From Roseivirga sp. UBA6061 (GTDB lineage: Bacteria > Bacteroidota > Bacteroidia > Cytophagales > Cyclobacteriaceae): 48,591 bases of DNA. The stretch covers positions 1 to 48,591 of the forward strand of contig DIYF01000079.1 of assembly GCA_002427745.1 (NCBI GenBank), written 5' to 3'. Position 1 is the first letter of the stretch. Every line of letters begins with the position of its first letter. Under the pieces are notes generated by a model. The model did no database searches and was not told the DNA's origin. It saw only the letters and a program-made list of their open reading frames with translations. The translations under genes and the position numbers were made by a program. Shown here in pieces: positions 35,245 to 42,668 of the stretch.

Positions 35245-36284
35245 TGGAAAGACCAGGTAATCAGGAAGAAGAAAAAAAGAACAGGCGCTTTAGTCTTATC
35301 ATGTCGGCTATTGTGCATGGTACGCTATTGGCACTGTTTCTTATTTTGGTTGCCTGGAGACAGCCCGATCCGCCAAATACGCTAAGCGGACTCACTTTCA
35401 ATCTGGGTGTTCAGGACGAAGGTTTTGGTGATACAGAGAGCGAAATAGACAGCCCTACTGAGGAAACAGACAATACAACACCACCGGAATCAGAAACTGA
35501 CACTGAAGAAACTCAGGAGGTTGAGCAAACCGAAGAAGTTACGGAAGAGGTCACTGAGGAGCCTGTAGAGGAAACTCCTCCCGTTACTGAGCCCGTAGAA
35601 GAGACGAAACCAGTAGAAACACCGGAAAAAACCGTTGACCCTGTGGTTGAAGAGACTGTTGAAGCCACTGAAACTCAGGAAACTGAGAGTGATGTGAAGG
35701 TGGAAGAAAAAACAGAAGAGGTAGAAAAGAAAGAGGAAGAGAAAACCGAAGAAGTAACTTCTCCGGTAAAAGAAGAAACAAAGGAAGAGACACCTCCTGT
35801 AGAAGAGAAAAAAGAAGAACCTAAGAAAGAAGAGCCCAAGCCCAAACCAATAGAAGGCCGTGCCCTGTTAGGCTCCAAAAGGAGTGATACAAAATCAAAA
35901 GATCCTGCTTCCAGCAATCAGGGAGATAAAGTAGATACGCGTGGGCAGATGGGTAAAAAGGATGGTCAGGCAAATACAAATGGTCAGGCAGAGGATGGAG
36001 GTAACCTGGGTGTCAGCTTAAGCCTGGACGGATGGGCCTGGGACAGAGCCCCATCTGGTAAGGATGACTCTGAGATCGATGGCGTAATCCTGTTCCAGAT
36101 TAAAGTGGACGATCGTGGTATTGTACGAGAAGTCACCAAGATGCCTGGTACCACAATCAGCGACAATACGGTGGTTGATTTCTATAAAAAAGAAGTTCAG
36201 AAGCTCTCCTTTAAAAGAACCCTGAGTGCACAGGCTGCACCGATATCAGTAGGAGAGATCAAATTCATTATCAAGACGAAATAG
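35244..36284 (+). CDS. TonB-like energy transducer with very acidic spacer
   Basis: The 346-residue protein has an N-terminal membrane helix (LIMSAIVHGTLLALFLILVAW, split near residues 18-38). It then has a very long Glu/Thr/Val/Pro-rich spacer (about 60-195), and a C-terminal TonB-like domain (about 250-346) with GVILFQIKVDDRGIVREVTK and a final IKFIIKTK strand. TonB spacers are usually Pro-Lys or mixed; this one is almost purely acidic. The gene is last in the ExbB-ExbD-TonB group and is followed by a perfect terminator at 36300. It may serve the receptor cluster elsewhere or envelope tethering; the target is inference. Confidence 0.88.
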   Translation: MERPGNQEEEKKNRRFSLIMSAIVHGTLLALFLILVAWRQPDPPNTLSGLTFNLGVQDEGFGDTESEIDSPTEETDNTTPPESETDTEETQEVEQTEEVTEEVTEEPVEETPPVTEPVEETKPVETPEKTVDPVVEETVEATETQETESDVKVEEKTEEVEKKEEEKTEEVTSPVKEETKEETPPVEEKKEEPKKEEPKPKPIEGRALLGSKRSDTKSKDPASSNQGDKVDTRGQMGKKDGQANTNGQAEDGGNLGVSLSLDGWAWDRAPSGKDDSEIDGVILFQIKVDDRGIVREVTKMPGTTISDNTVVDFYKKEVQKLSFKRTLSAQAAPISVGEIKFIIKTK

Positions 36285-36299
36285 CCGGCTGGCAATCAT

Positions 36300-36338
36300 A
36301 AAAAAAGCCTTTATCAGCATCTGATAAAGGCTTTTTTT
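36300..36338. terminator. Bidirectional rho-independent terminator
   Basis: Arms of 18 nt (36300-36317 and 36321-36338) pair perfectly around a CAT loop, with A and T runs on both sides. It ends the ExbB-ExbD-TonB group and the convergent TrpF-like gene at 36352. Confidence 0.95.
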
Positions 36339-36351
36339 ATGTTCCTATAGC

Positions 36352-36957
36352 TTATTCTATTGTATCATCTATCTCGAGGGCTTCCAGGATATCCATCATC
36401 TCATCAAAGTCTCTCAGCCCGGGACTGATTTCATCACCACCTTTAAGAGCTATTCCTTTGATTCCTGATTTTGCCAGTGTTTCCACGTTCCCGGCATCAA
36501 AGCCATAACCAAGCACCAGAGGGTACTCGTTGGTCAGTCCAAGAATATCAGGGCTTACCTGTCCTTCATAAACCGACTCGATAAGGAAGTAAGAGACTTT
36601 GTCTTTCAGTCCTGCCAGTATGTCCATGGTGATCATCGACACATCTGTCCTCAGAATCACAGGAAGCCCCGTAGCCTGAGCTTCCAATACCTGCTCACCG
36701 CTGGCCACCTGCAAGGCATCCAGTTCATAGTTTTTCACAAGGTCTGCGATCTCATTCGTATTGTCAGCTTCAACTTCACCCACGTAAGCTACTCCTGATA
36801 ACCAACCCTTTATTTCCTTAAACTTCTCTGGGTCAGTGTAGTTAGGACTGCCTTCCTGAATGGAGAATCCAAGCTGATCCACTTCCATACCACTGCAGTA
36901 CCTGGCATCGCTCAGGTTGTTAATTCCACTTACTTTCACAAAGGTTTTTAGTGCCAT
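36352..36957 (-). CDS. Phosphoribosylanthranilate isomerase-like (TrpF-like) protein without catalytic Cys
   Basis: The 201-residue protein resembles TrpF barrels from end to end: VKVSGINNLSDARYCSGMEV at 7-26, matching the first strand and loop of TrpF, then VAYVGEVEADN, LDALQVASGE, LPVILRTDVS, and GIALKGGDEISPGLRDFDEM near the C-terminus. In TrpF the first strand carries a catalytic Cys (usually KICG); here it is Ser10, so normal isomerase activity is doubtful. No other tryptophan gene is nearby. It could be a paralogue with another role in sugar-phosphate or amino-acid metabolism, or a non-enzymatic homologue. A TACATTTG box lies at 37005-37012 (minus). Confidence 0.78.
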   Translation of the reverse strand: MALKTFVKVSGINNLSDARYCSGMEVDQLGFSIQEGSPNYTDPEKFKEIKGWLSGVAYVGEVEADNTNEIADLVKNYELDALQVASGEQVLEAQATGLPVILRTDVSMITMDILAGLKDKVSYFLIESVYEGQVSPDILGLTNEYPLVLGYGFDAGNVETLAKSGIKGIALKGGDEISPGLRDFDEMMDILEALEIDDTIE

Positions 36958-37004
36958 ATTGATCTATGCTATTGGCTATAAATAAATTCTATTTGAGTCG
37001 CTGG

Positions 37005-37012
37005 CAAATGTA
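37005..37012 (-). promoter_or_regulatory. Candidate -7 box TACATTTG for the TrpF-like gene
   Basis: On the minus strand TACATTTG matches TAnnTTTG exactly, 48 bp before the ATG at 36957. The -33 element is not evident. Confidence 0.4.
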
Positions 37013-37050
37013 AATCAATTCAACCTGTTTTGCACAGCAAAGCACATTTC

Positions 37051-37584
37051 ATGTCTGTCAACGATCAAAGAATATTATTTATCAGTGGGTCTTCCCGCAG
37101 AGATGGTAATACCCATCAGGTCATGAGCCACCTAAGCGAACTTTTTGGCTCAGAGCTGGTAGATCTCGCAGCGTTGGATATTAGTTACTATGACTATGAT
37201 CATGAAAACGAGCATGACGATTTTATGCCATTGGCAGAAAAAATGACACAGTCATCGGTCATTGTTTTAGGCACCCCGGTATACTGGTATACCATGTCTG
37301 CACAGATGAAAACCTTTCTGGATCGCTGGTCTGATTTACTCACTATTCGTAAAGACCTGGGGCGAAAGCTGAAAGGTAAACGTTTGTTGCTGGTCAGCTG
37401 TGGTAGCTGGGAGGTTTCAGGAGAGGGATTTGATCTCCCTTTTCAACAGACAGCCGACTATATGGATATGACCTATGCCGGGCATTTTCATACCTGGCTG
37501 ACAGATAAGGAGGTTTTTGGAAACGATAATGTGCAAAAGAGAGTTACCTTACTTCAGAATACAATTAAACATATAATAGGATAA
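37051..37584 (+). CDS. Flavodoxin-fold NAD(P)H-dependent oxidoreductase
   Basis: I chose the ATG at 37051 (177 residues); a TTG at 37030 would add seven residues. The flavin-mononucleotide-binding loop is ILFISGSSRRDGNTHQV, and the second motif is VLGTPVYWYTMSAQMKTFLD, the NADPH-dependent FMN reductase signature. The later LLLVSCGSWE supports the Rossmann-like fold. It probably reduces flavins or quinones. It is the first of three close co-oriented genes, 8 nt before the thioredoxin gene, and lies 93 bp from the divergent TrpF-like gene. Confidence 0.9.
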   Translation: MSVNDQRILFISGSSRRDGNTHQVMSHLSELFGSELVDLAALDISYYDYDHENEHDDFMPLAEKMTQSSVIVLGTPVYWYTMSAQMKTFLDRWSDLLTIRKDLGRKLKGKRLLLVSCGSWEVSGEGFDLPFQQTADYMDMTYAGHFHTWLTDKEVFGNDNVQKRVTLLQNTIKHIIG

Positions 37585-37592
37585 TTAAGGAT

Positions 37593-37910
37593 ATGGCTGT
37601 TACAATTGCAGACGACTCAAACTTCAAGCAGGAACTTGCTGATAATCAGAAAGTAGTAGTTAAATATTTTGCCGGATGGTGCGGCAGTTGTCGTCTTTTT
37701 GCCCCTAAATACAAGAGGCTTTCCAATGACGAGCGTTTCGAGGGTGTCACTTTTCTGGATGTAAATGCTGAACAAAGCCCTGAGGCGAGAAAAGCAGGAG
37801 AGGTTAAGAACCTTCCTACCTTCGCTATCTTTCAAAACGGTGAGTTGGTAGAATCTTTAGCCTCCAACAAAGAAGACCAGGTAGTGGCACTTATTAACCG
37901 ATTGAATTAA
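37593..37910 (+). CDS. Thioredoxin family protein
   Basis: The 105-residue protein is a single thioredoxin domain without a signal peptide. The active site is Cys30-Gly-Ser-Cys33 in AGWCGSCRLFAPKYKRL; the GS dipeptide replaces the classical GP. The cis-Pro follows in KNLPTFAIF. It reduces disulfides in the cytoplasm. It lies between the flavodoxin-fold oxidoreductase (8 nt) and the DUF6952 gene (2 nt), forming a likely redox operon. Confidence 0.94.
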   Translation: MAVTIADDSNFKQELADNQKVVVKYFAGWCGSCRLFAPKYKRLSNDERFEGVTFLDVNAEQSPEARKAGEVKNLPTFAIFQNGELVESLASNKEDQVVALINRLN

Positions 37911-37912
37911 GC

Positions 37913-38155
37913 ATGAAGATTCCTGTCATTAAAGGGCTGGTGGAGACAACATCACTGGAAGCACTTCGCCAGGCAGAAGAAGACCTTCTGGAAGAAAGAC
38001 CACTGCAAATTGAGGTAGGTGGAGATGATGAGGGCGAGCAGCTTACTCATATTTTTGCGGCTATTTATATTCTGGAACAAATGGCCAATGAAGGGCTTGA
38101 ATTCAAACAGGCACTACGGGCGTATACCCAAAAAGTACGGACTTCAATAAGCTGA
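37913..38155 (+). CDS. DUF6952 family small protein
   Basis: The 80-residue protein begins MKIPVIKGLVETTSLEALRQ and continues with an acidic segment, EEDLLEERPLQIEVGGDDEG, and EQLTHIFAAIYILEQM, a pattern I recall as DUF6952. In Bacteroidota this small protein commonly follows thioredoxin and peroxiredoxin genes; here it follows thioredoxin by 2 nt. It is probably cytoplasmic and helical. Its function is not known; the context suggests a role in peroxide or thiol handling. A stem-loop at 38190 follows. Confidence 0.85.
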   Translation: MKIPVIKGLVETTSLEALRQAEEDLLEERPLQIEVGGDDEGEQLTHIFAAIYILEQMANEGLEFKQALRAYTQKVRTSIS

Positions 38156-38189
38156 CGGACTATACTCCGGAAGATATCAGCATATAAAA

Positions 38190-38222
38190 AAGCCGTCTGT
38201 AAAACGAAATTACAGGCGGCTT
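38190..38222 (+). terminator. Stem-loop after the thioredoxin/DUF6952 group
   Basis: AAGCCGTCTGTAA and TTACAGGCGGCTT (38190-38202, 38210-38222) pair with one wobble. The following sequence (GCGTTATATTTA) has only a weak T run, so this is a probable but imperfect terminator. Confidence 0.6.
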
Positions 38223-38291
38223 GCGTTATATTTACACTGGTCATTAGCAGAGAATGGTGTTTTCGGTCCGTTATTAGTATTTCATCATACC

Positions 38292-39062
38292 ATGGTCAAA
38301 CAATTCTTCTCTGTCATTCTTCTTTGCTTAGTCCTTTCTTCCTGTGGTACTTCAGAAAACGGAGAGTCTATTCCTGCCATAGATGTAGAAGCCGGCAAGT
38401 CTTATTTCTTTCTCAAAGAAGGTAAATACAGGGAGTATGATGTTTATGAAATTCGTTACCTGGCCGTTGGAATCAGCGATACACTGACCTACCAGCTCCG
38501 AGAAGAGGTGGGGGAGTCTTTTGTGAGAAACGGCAGCACCTCTAATGTTATCTACAGATATAGCCGCCCCGATGAAAATCAGGAATGGTCACTGGACTCT
38601 ACCTGGTCGGCCAGAGTAGAAAGAGACAGAGCGATATCTATGGAAAACAACATACCGATCGTTAAAATGGTCTTTCCGGCCCTTCAGGAACGTACCTGGG
38701 ATGGAAATTTGTTCAATACCAGACTGGAAGATGAGTTTAAAGTCATTACTTTCGACCCGGATCAGAGTGTAGAGAACCAGACCAGCTTTAGTGTACCTGT
38801 CGCAGGCAGTGCTGCCAGTTTCACAGAGGTATTGGTGATTGAACATCATAACTTTGAAGATTTGATCGACAAAGATGTTCGCATGGAAGTATATAAGGAC
38901 AGTGTGGGGCTCGTTTATAAAGAGTATGAAACGCTCAAGTATTGTACTTCTGCCAGCGTGTGCGACTATGATCCGACTATGCCTGGCGAATTTGTAGTAT
39001 CAGGCAGATATTACCGGGAGATATTGACTTCTCATGGCTCCCTGAATGATGATGATGATTAG
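38292..39062 (+). CDS. Lipoprotein of unknown function, paralogue 1
   Basis: The 256-residue protein has a lipoprotein signal (ILLCLVLSSC, Cys18). The mature part carries GKSYFFLKEGKYREYDVYEI, RYLAVGISDTLTYQLREE and ENNIPIVKMVFPAL, and ends in an acidic tail (NDDDD). No named family is recognised. The next gene is a clear paralogue of it, with the same blocks at the same places. Both precede the secreted subtilase. It is probably an outer-membrane or periplasmic lipoprotein; a role in the function of the protease is inference. Confidence 0.82.
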   Translation: MVKQFFSVILLCLVLSSCGTSENGESIPAIDVEAGKSYFFLKEGKYREYDVYEIRYLAVGISDTLTYQLREEVGESFVRNGSTSNVIYRYSRPDENQEWSLDSTWSARVERDRAISMENNIPIVKMVFPALQERTWDGNLFNTRLEDEFKVITFDPDQSVENQTSFSVPVAGSAASFTEVLVIEHHNFEDLIDKDVRMEVYKDSVGLVYKEYETLKYCTSASVCDYDPTMPGEFVVSGRYYREILTSHGSLNDDDD

Positions 39063-39073
39063 ACGATTAATTG

Positions 39074-39841
39074 ATGTCTGTAAAAGCATTTAACAATACA
39101 ATTCTCTCTTTGCTGTGTCTGGCATTTGTGGCTTCTGCCTGTAACAGCAACGCTACGGATACCACCCCGGCAATAGACCCCGATACCGGTAAATCGTATT
39201 TCTTTCTGAAAGAAGGTCAGTTTCGGGAGTATGAGGTATTTGAAATCCGATACCTCGCAGTAGACATCAGCGATACCTTTCGTTATCAACTGCGGGAAGA
39301 GGTTAAAGAAGAATTTGTAAACAATGGCGTGACCTCAAATATCATACACAGGTTCAGAAGAGAAGACGCCAGCCAGGAATGGTTGCTCGACTCGGTGTGG
39401 TCTGCCAGAGTGGACACGGACAGGGCTGTTTCAGTTGAGAACAATATCCCTATTGTCAAAATGTTATTTCCATCTCTGGAAGGGCGCAAATGGAATGGGA
39501 ATGCCTTTAATACCAAAGATGAAGATGAGTTCATCATCACCACTTTTGACCCGGCCCAGGACGAAGACAACAATACCAGCTATCAGGTGCCCATTCCAGG
39601 GCGTGCGATTAGCTTCTCTGAGGTGATGGTAGTGGAACAAAACCAGGACGAAGACATGATCACTTTCAGGGACAACCGTGTCGAGGTATACAAAGACAGT
39701 ATTGGTCTGGTCTTTAAGCAATACGATGTCGTCAAGATTTGCTCTCGCGTGGAGTGCCTGGGGCAGGAGATCGTAGAGTCCGGTCGCTTTTACAGAGAGT
39801 TGCTAACAAGTCAGGGAAAAATTGAGGATGAGGGCGGCTAG
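39074..39841 (+). CDS. Lipoprotein of unknown function, paralogue 2
   Basis: I chose the ATG at 39074 (255 residues); the TTG one codon upstream is less likely. A lipoprotein signal is present (LCLAFVASAC, Cys23). It repeats the paralogue's blocks: GKSYFFLKEGQFREYEVFEI, RYLAVDISDTFRYQLREE, ENNIPIVKMLFPSLEGRKW. The two differ mainly in the signal, the acidic C-terminal tail and a Cys-containing segment near the end (ICSRVECLGQ beside YCTSASVCDY). It starts 11 nt after paralogue 1 and its 3' end overlaps the protease gene by 14 nt. Function unknown. Confidence 0.83.
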   Translation: MSVKAFNNTILSLLCLAFVASACNSNATDTTPAIDPDTGKSYFFLKEGQFREYEVFEIRYLAVDISDTFRYQLREEVKEEFVNNGVTSNIIHRFRREDASQEWLLDSVWSARVDTDRAVSVENNIPIVKMLFPSLEGRKWNGNAFNTKDEDEFIITTFDPAQDEDNNTSYQVPIPGRAISFSEVMVVEQNQDEDMITFRDNRVEVYKDSIGLVFKQYDVVKICSRVECLGQEIVESGRFYRELLTSQGKIEDEGG

Positions 39842-41441
39842 TATTGGTCTCATACTATATTGCCTCACATTAGGTCAGTTATCTTCACAAGACCGGTATA
39901 TGGTCTTTTTTACTGACAAAAACGGAACAAGCTTCTCCGTTAACCAACCCGAACAGTTTTTATCACAAAGAGCCCTGCAGCGCAGACAGAAGCAACAAAT
40001 AGGGATTGTAGCAAATGATCTGCCTGTGAACCAAACGTATATCGATGCTGTCAAAGCACTGGGGGCAGAGACCTACTTTGCTACAAAGTGGATGAATGGT
40101 CTGCTTATTCAGTCAGAAGCCAGTCTTATAGATGATATAGAGGCGCTGCCTTTCGTAAGCCATACCGAATACGTAGCCCCGGGGGTATTGCTCACAGCCG
40201 GGGAAAGTGATGCCGATGGCTTTGAAAGTACCAATGGTGAAGAAGCCAGTCGGAGCGATTTTCAGAACGATATGCTTGGCATAGGAGAGATGCATGCTGC
40301 CGGCTACCAGGGAGAGGGCCTTCTTATTGGCGTATTTGACGGAGGCTTTAGTAACCTGAGTGGCATTGCAGCTTTTGATCACCTGTTTCAGGACAACCGC
40401 ATTTTATACACGCATGATTTCACCACCAATCGCACTAGCGTAGAAAATGAGTTCAGTCATGGCAGAAGGGTCTTATCCGTTCTCGCTGCACGTTCAGACG
40501 AGCTGACAGGCACTGCGCCTGGAGCTTCGTACATCCTGTCTGTGACTGAAGCACAGGGCGAATACCGGGTAGAAGAGTACAACTGGCTTTTCGCTGCAGA
40601 GAGAGCTGACAGTGCCGGTGTAGATATCATTAATACTTCCCTGGGCTACAACCTCTTCCAGGATCCTTCTATGAACTATGGCCTGGACCAGATGGACGGG
40701 CAAACTACAGTGATTACGCGAGCGACTAACCTGGCCGCATCCAAGGGAATTGCCCTGGTTACCAGTGCAGGAAATACCGGTCAAAATGTTCTATGGCCTA
40801 TCATTACAGCTCCCGGGGACAGCCCATCCATCCTCGCAGTCGGATCTGTCAATGCGGCACTTCAAAAGGCCCGTATCAGTAGCTTCGGACCAACAGCAGA
40901 TAACAGAATTAAGCCTGATGTAGCTGCGCTGGGGGTTTCTACTGCCGTGTCCGGCACAGATGGCAGCGTCACATTCAGTGACGGAACTTCCTTTGCTTCA
41001 CCTTTGGTGGCAGGACTTATGGCGGGTGTATGGCAGGCCTACCCGGAGCTGACAGCCGATGAGCTGTTAGGCTTAATCAGGTTAAGCGGCAGCCAGTATG
41101 ATGCACCAGACAATGAGCTTGGTTATGGCATTCCCAACTTTGTAACGATTAGCCGCATTGCCGAAGAAATAGATCTGCCTACTGCCGAAGACCTTACCGT
41201 TTACCCAAACCCTACCAGTGCTTCCTTTGTGAACATTGCCTTTGATACCTCCTTTTTTGATCAGGCTGTGCTGGTGCAACTGGTGAGGACGAATGGTCAG
41301 GTAATTAATCATTACAGATTCACGCCTACACAAAGGGATAACCGCATACAGGTAGGTCTGGGGACACATCCGGCAGGGCTGTACCTGATGAAGGTCGTGG
41401 GAGCAGGAGGCACCTTCACGAAGAAGGTGATCCGCTTCTGA
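39828..41441 (+). CDS. Secreted S8 subtilase with type IX secretion C-terminal tail
   Basis: I chose the ATG at 39828 (537 residues); a TTG at 39822 is two codons upstream. A signal peptide is present (AASIGLILYCLTLGQLSSQ). The subtilisin triad is seen as Asp in IGVFDGGFSN, His in EFSHGRRVLSV, and Ser in DGTSFASPLVAG, with the oxyanion Asn in TSAGN. An N-terminal prodomain precedes it. The last 75 residues are a Por-type secretion tail: DLTVYPNPTS, then GQVINHYRF, and finally LYLMKVVGAGGTFTKKVIRF. It is thus exported by the type IX system and anchored or released at the surface. It overlaps the upstream lipoprotein gene by 14 nt. Confidence 0.93.
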   Translation: MRAASIGLILYCLTLGQLSSQDRYMVFFTDKNGTSFSVNQPEQFLSQRALQRRQKQQIGIVANDLPVNQTYIDAVKALGAETYFATKWMNGLLIQSEASLIDDIEALPFVSHTEYVAPGVLLTAGESDADGFESTNGEEASRSDFQNDMLGIGEMHAAGYQGEGLLIGVFDGGFSNLSGIAAFDHLFQDNRILYTHDFTTNRTSVENEFSHGRRVLSVLAARSDELTGTAPGASYILSVTEAQGEYRVEEYNWLFAAERADSAGVDIINTSLGYNLFQDPSMNYGLDQMDGQTTVITRATNLAASKGIALVTSAGNTGQNVLWPIITAPGDSPSILAVGSVNAALQKARISSFGPTADNRIKPDVAALGVSTAVSGTDGSVTFSDGTSFASPLVAGLMAGVWQAYPELTADELLGLIRLSGSQYDAPDNELGYGIPNFVTISRIAEEIDLPTAEDLTVYPNPTSASFVNIAFDTSFFDQAVLVQLVRTNGQVINHYRFTPTQRDNRIQVGLGTHPAGLYLMKVVGAGGTFTKKVIRF

Positions 41442-41496
41442 TAGACTTCATCTTCAATTAATCCCTGCCTGACATGAGAATTTATCCCATTGAATC

Positions 41497-41504
41497 TATA
41501 TTTG
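41497..41504 (+). promoter_or_regulatory. Candidate -7 box TATATTTG for rpe
   Basis: TATATTTG matches TAnnTTTG exactly and is only 4 bp before the rpe ATG at 41509, so a transcript from it would have almost no leader. No TTTG is seen at -33, so the call is weak. Confidence 0.3.
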
Positions 41505-41508
41505 CGCC

Positions 41509-42162
41509 ATGAGTGCACCCATAATCGCCCCCTCCGTATTAGCCGCTGATTTTGCCAACCTTCAGCGAGATGTAGAAATGTTGAACAACAGCCAGGCCGA
41601 CTGGATTCACGTGGACATTATGGACGGCATTTTTGTGCCCAATATCTCTTTTGGCATACCCGTTTGCCAGGCTATTGATAAGCATGCACAAAAGCCATTG
41701 GATGTTCACTTAATGATTGAACAACCAGACCGTTACCTGGAAGCTTTTAAGGAGGCAGGCGCAGAAGTACTTACAGTACATTACGAGGCTTGTACCCATC
41801 TTCACCGAACATTACAGTTCATCAAATCACTCGGATGTAAAGCAGGGGTGGCTCTGAATCCTCACACCAACGTACAGTTATTGAAGGACACACTTGCCGA
41901 TATCGATCTGGTTTGTCTGATGTCTGTCAACCCGGGCTTTGGAGGACAATCCTTTATTGAAAACACTTACAATAAGGTAAAGGACTTAAAAGAAATGATC
42001 AATGCTACCGGTGCAGATACGCTGATCGAGATAGACGGAGGAGTTAATGCTCAAAATGCACCTAAGTTGATGGAAGCCGGAGCAGATGTGTTGGTGGCCG
42101 GAAGCTTCGTATTTAAGTCTGCTGATCCGGCCGGGACTATTGGTGAGCTCAAAGCCATTTAG
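41509..42162 (+). CDS. rpe: Ribulose-phosphate 3-epimerase
   Basis: The 217-residue protein is a complete epimerase of the pentose phosphate pathway, interconverting ribulose 5-phosphate and xylulose 5-phosphate. Motifs include IIAPSVLAADFANL, the metal and catalytic region DWIHVDIMDGIFVPNISFG, PLDVHLMIEQPDRYLEAF, VALNPHT, MSVNPGFGGQSF and IEIDGGVNAQNAP, ending in a phosphate-binding AGSFVFKS. The catalytic Asp residues and metal-binding His residues appear intact. The stop overlaps the stop of the convergent ArsC-like gene by 3 nt (42160-42162 against 42159-42161). Confidence 0.97.
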   Translation: MSAPIIAPSVLAADFANLQRDVEMLNNSQADWIHVDIMDGIFVPNISFGIPVCQAIDKHAQKPLDVHLMIEQPDRYLEAFKEAGAEVLTVHYEACTHLHRTLQFIKSLGCKAGVALNPHTNVQLLKDTLADIDLVCLMSVNPGFGGQSFIENTYNKVKDLKEMINATGADTLIEIDGGVNAQNAPKLMEAGADVLVAGSFVFKSADPAGTIGELKAI

Positions 42163-42515
42163 CCTTCCACACCCAAAGCAGCTTTCACAGCAGCTACATT
42201 CTTCTTACTGTTACCGATAAAGATTTGTCCGTCAATCAGGAAAACAGGTCTTTTCAGAAAGGTGTATTCCTGGAGTATATATTTCCGGTAGTCATCTTCT
42301 TTAAGGTCCATTTCATTAAGTCCCATGGAGCGATACTTCATGGCTACCCGGCTGAAAAGTGCCTCATAAGAACCGGCCAGGTTTTTCATTTCGTCCAGCT
42401 GATTTTCTGTAATGGCTTCTGTCTTAATGTCTTGCTTCTCAAAAGACTCCATGGGCAGCTCAGACATAATACGTTTACAGGTGCTGCAAGAAGAGAGGTG
42501 ATAGATTTTGTTCAT
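42159..42515 (-). CDS. ArsC/Spx-like thioredoxin-fold protein
   Basis: I chose the ATG at 42515 (118 residues); a longer frame from 42569 would add a hydrophobic but poor leader. The protein starts MNKIYHLSSCSTCKRI, with a CxxC pair at the N-terminus as in ArsC/Spx (CSTC here). It then has the acidic helices of the family and ends with KRPVFLIDGQIFIGNSKKNV, like the RPI/VxD loop and last strand of arsenate reductase-like proteins. True ArsC has a single Cys; two suggest a redox or regulatory role. Its 3' end overlaps rpe. Confidence 0.85.
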   Translation of the reverse strand: MNKIYHLSSCSTCKRIMSELPMESFEKQDIKTEAITENQLDEMKNLAGSYEALFSRVAMKYRSMGLNEMDLKEDDYRKYILQEYTFLKRPVFLIDGQIFIGNSKKNVAAVKAALGVEG

Positions 42516-42577
42516 TTTTGGTATATCATTTGTAATACAGAGGTAAATGCATACAAAAAAGGCTACCATTCGTAATA

Positions 42578-42606
42578 TTTGGCTCAGAATCGCTTGTATA
42601 TCTTTG
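42578..42606 (+). promoter_or_regulatory. Bacteroidota-type promoter (TTTG-17-TATCTTTG)
   Basis: A -33 TTTG (42578-42581) and a -7 TATCTTTG (42599-42606) are 17 bp apart, matching the Bacteroidota sigma-factor consensus. It lies 62 bp before the ATG at 42669, with a good AGGAG ribosome site at 42656-42660. Confidence 0.65.
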
Positions 42607-42668
42607 GCTAATCACTTTTTTTGTATGCTCAATTTTAACCGCTAAACTACAAAAGAGGAGAAAACACA

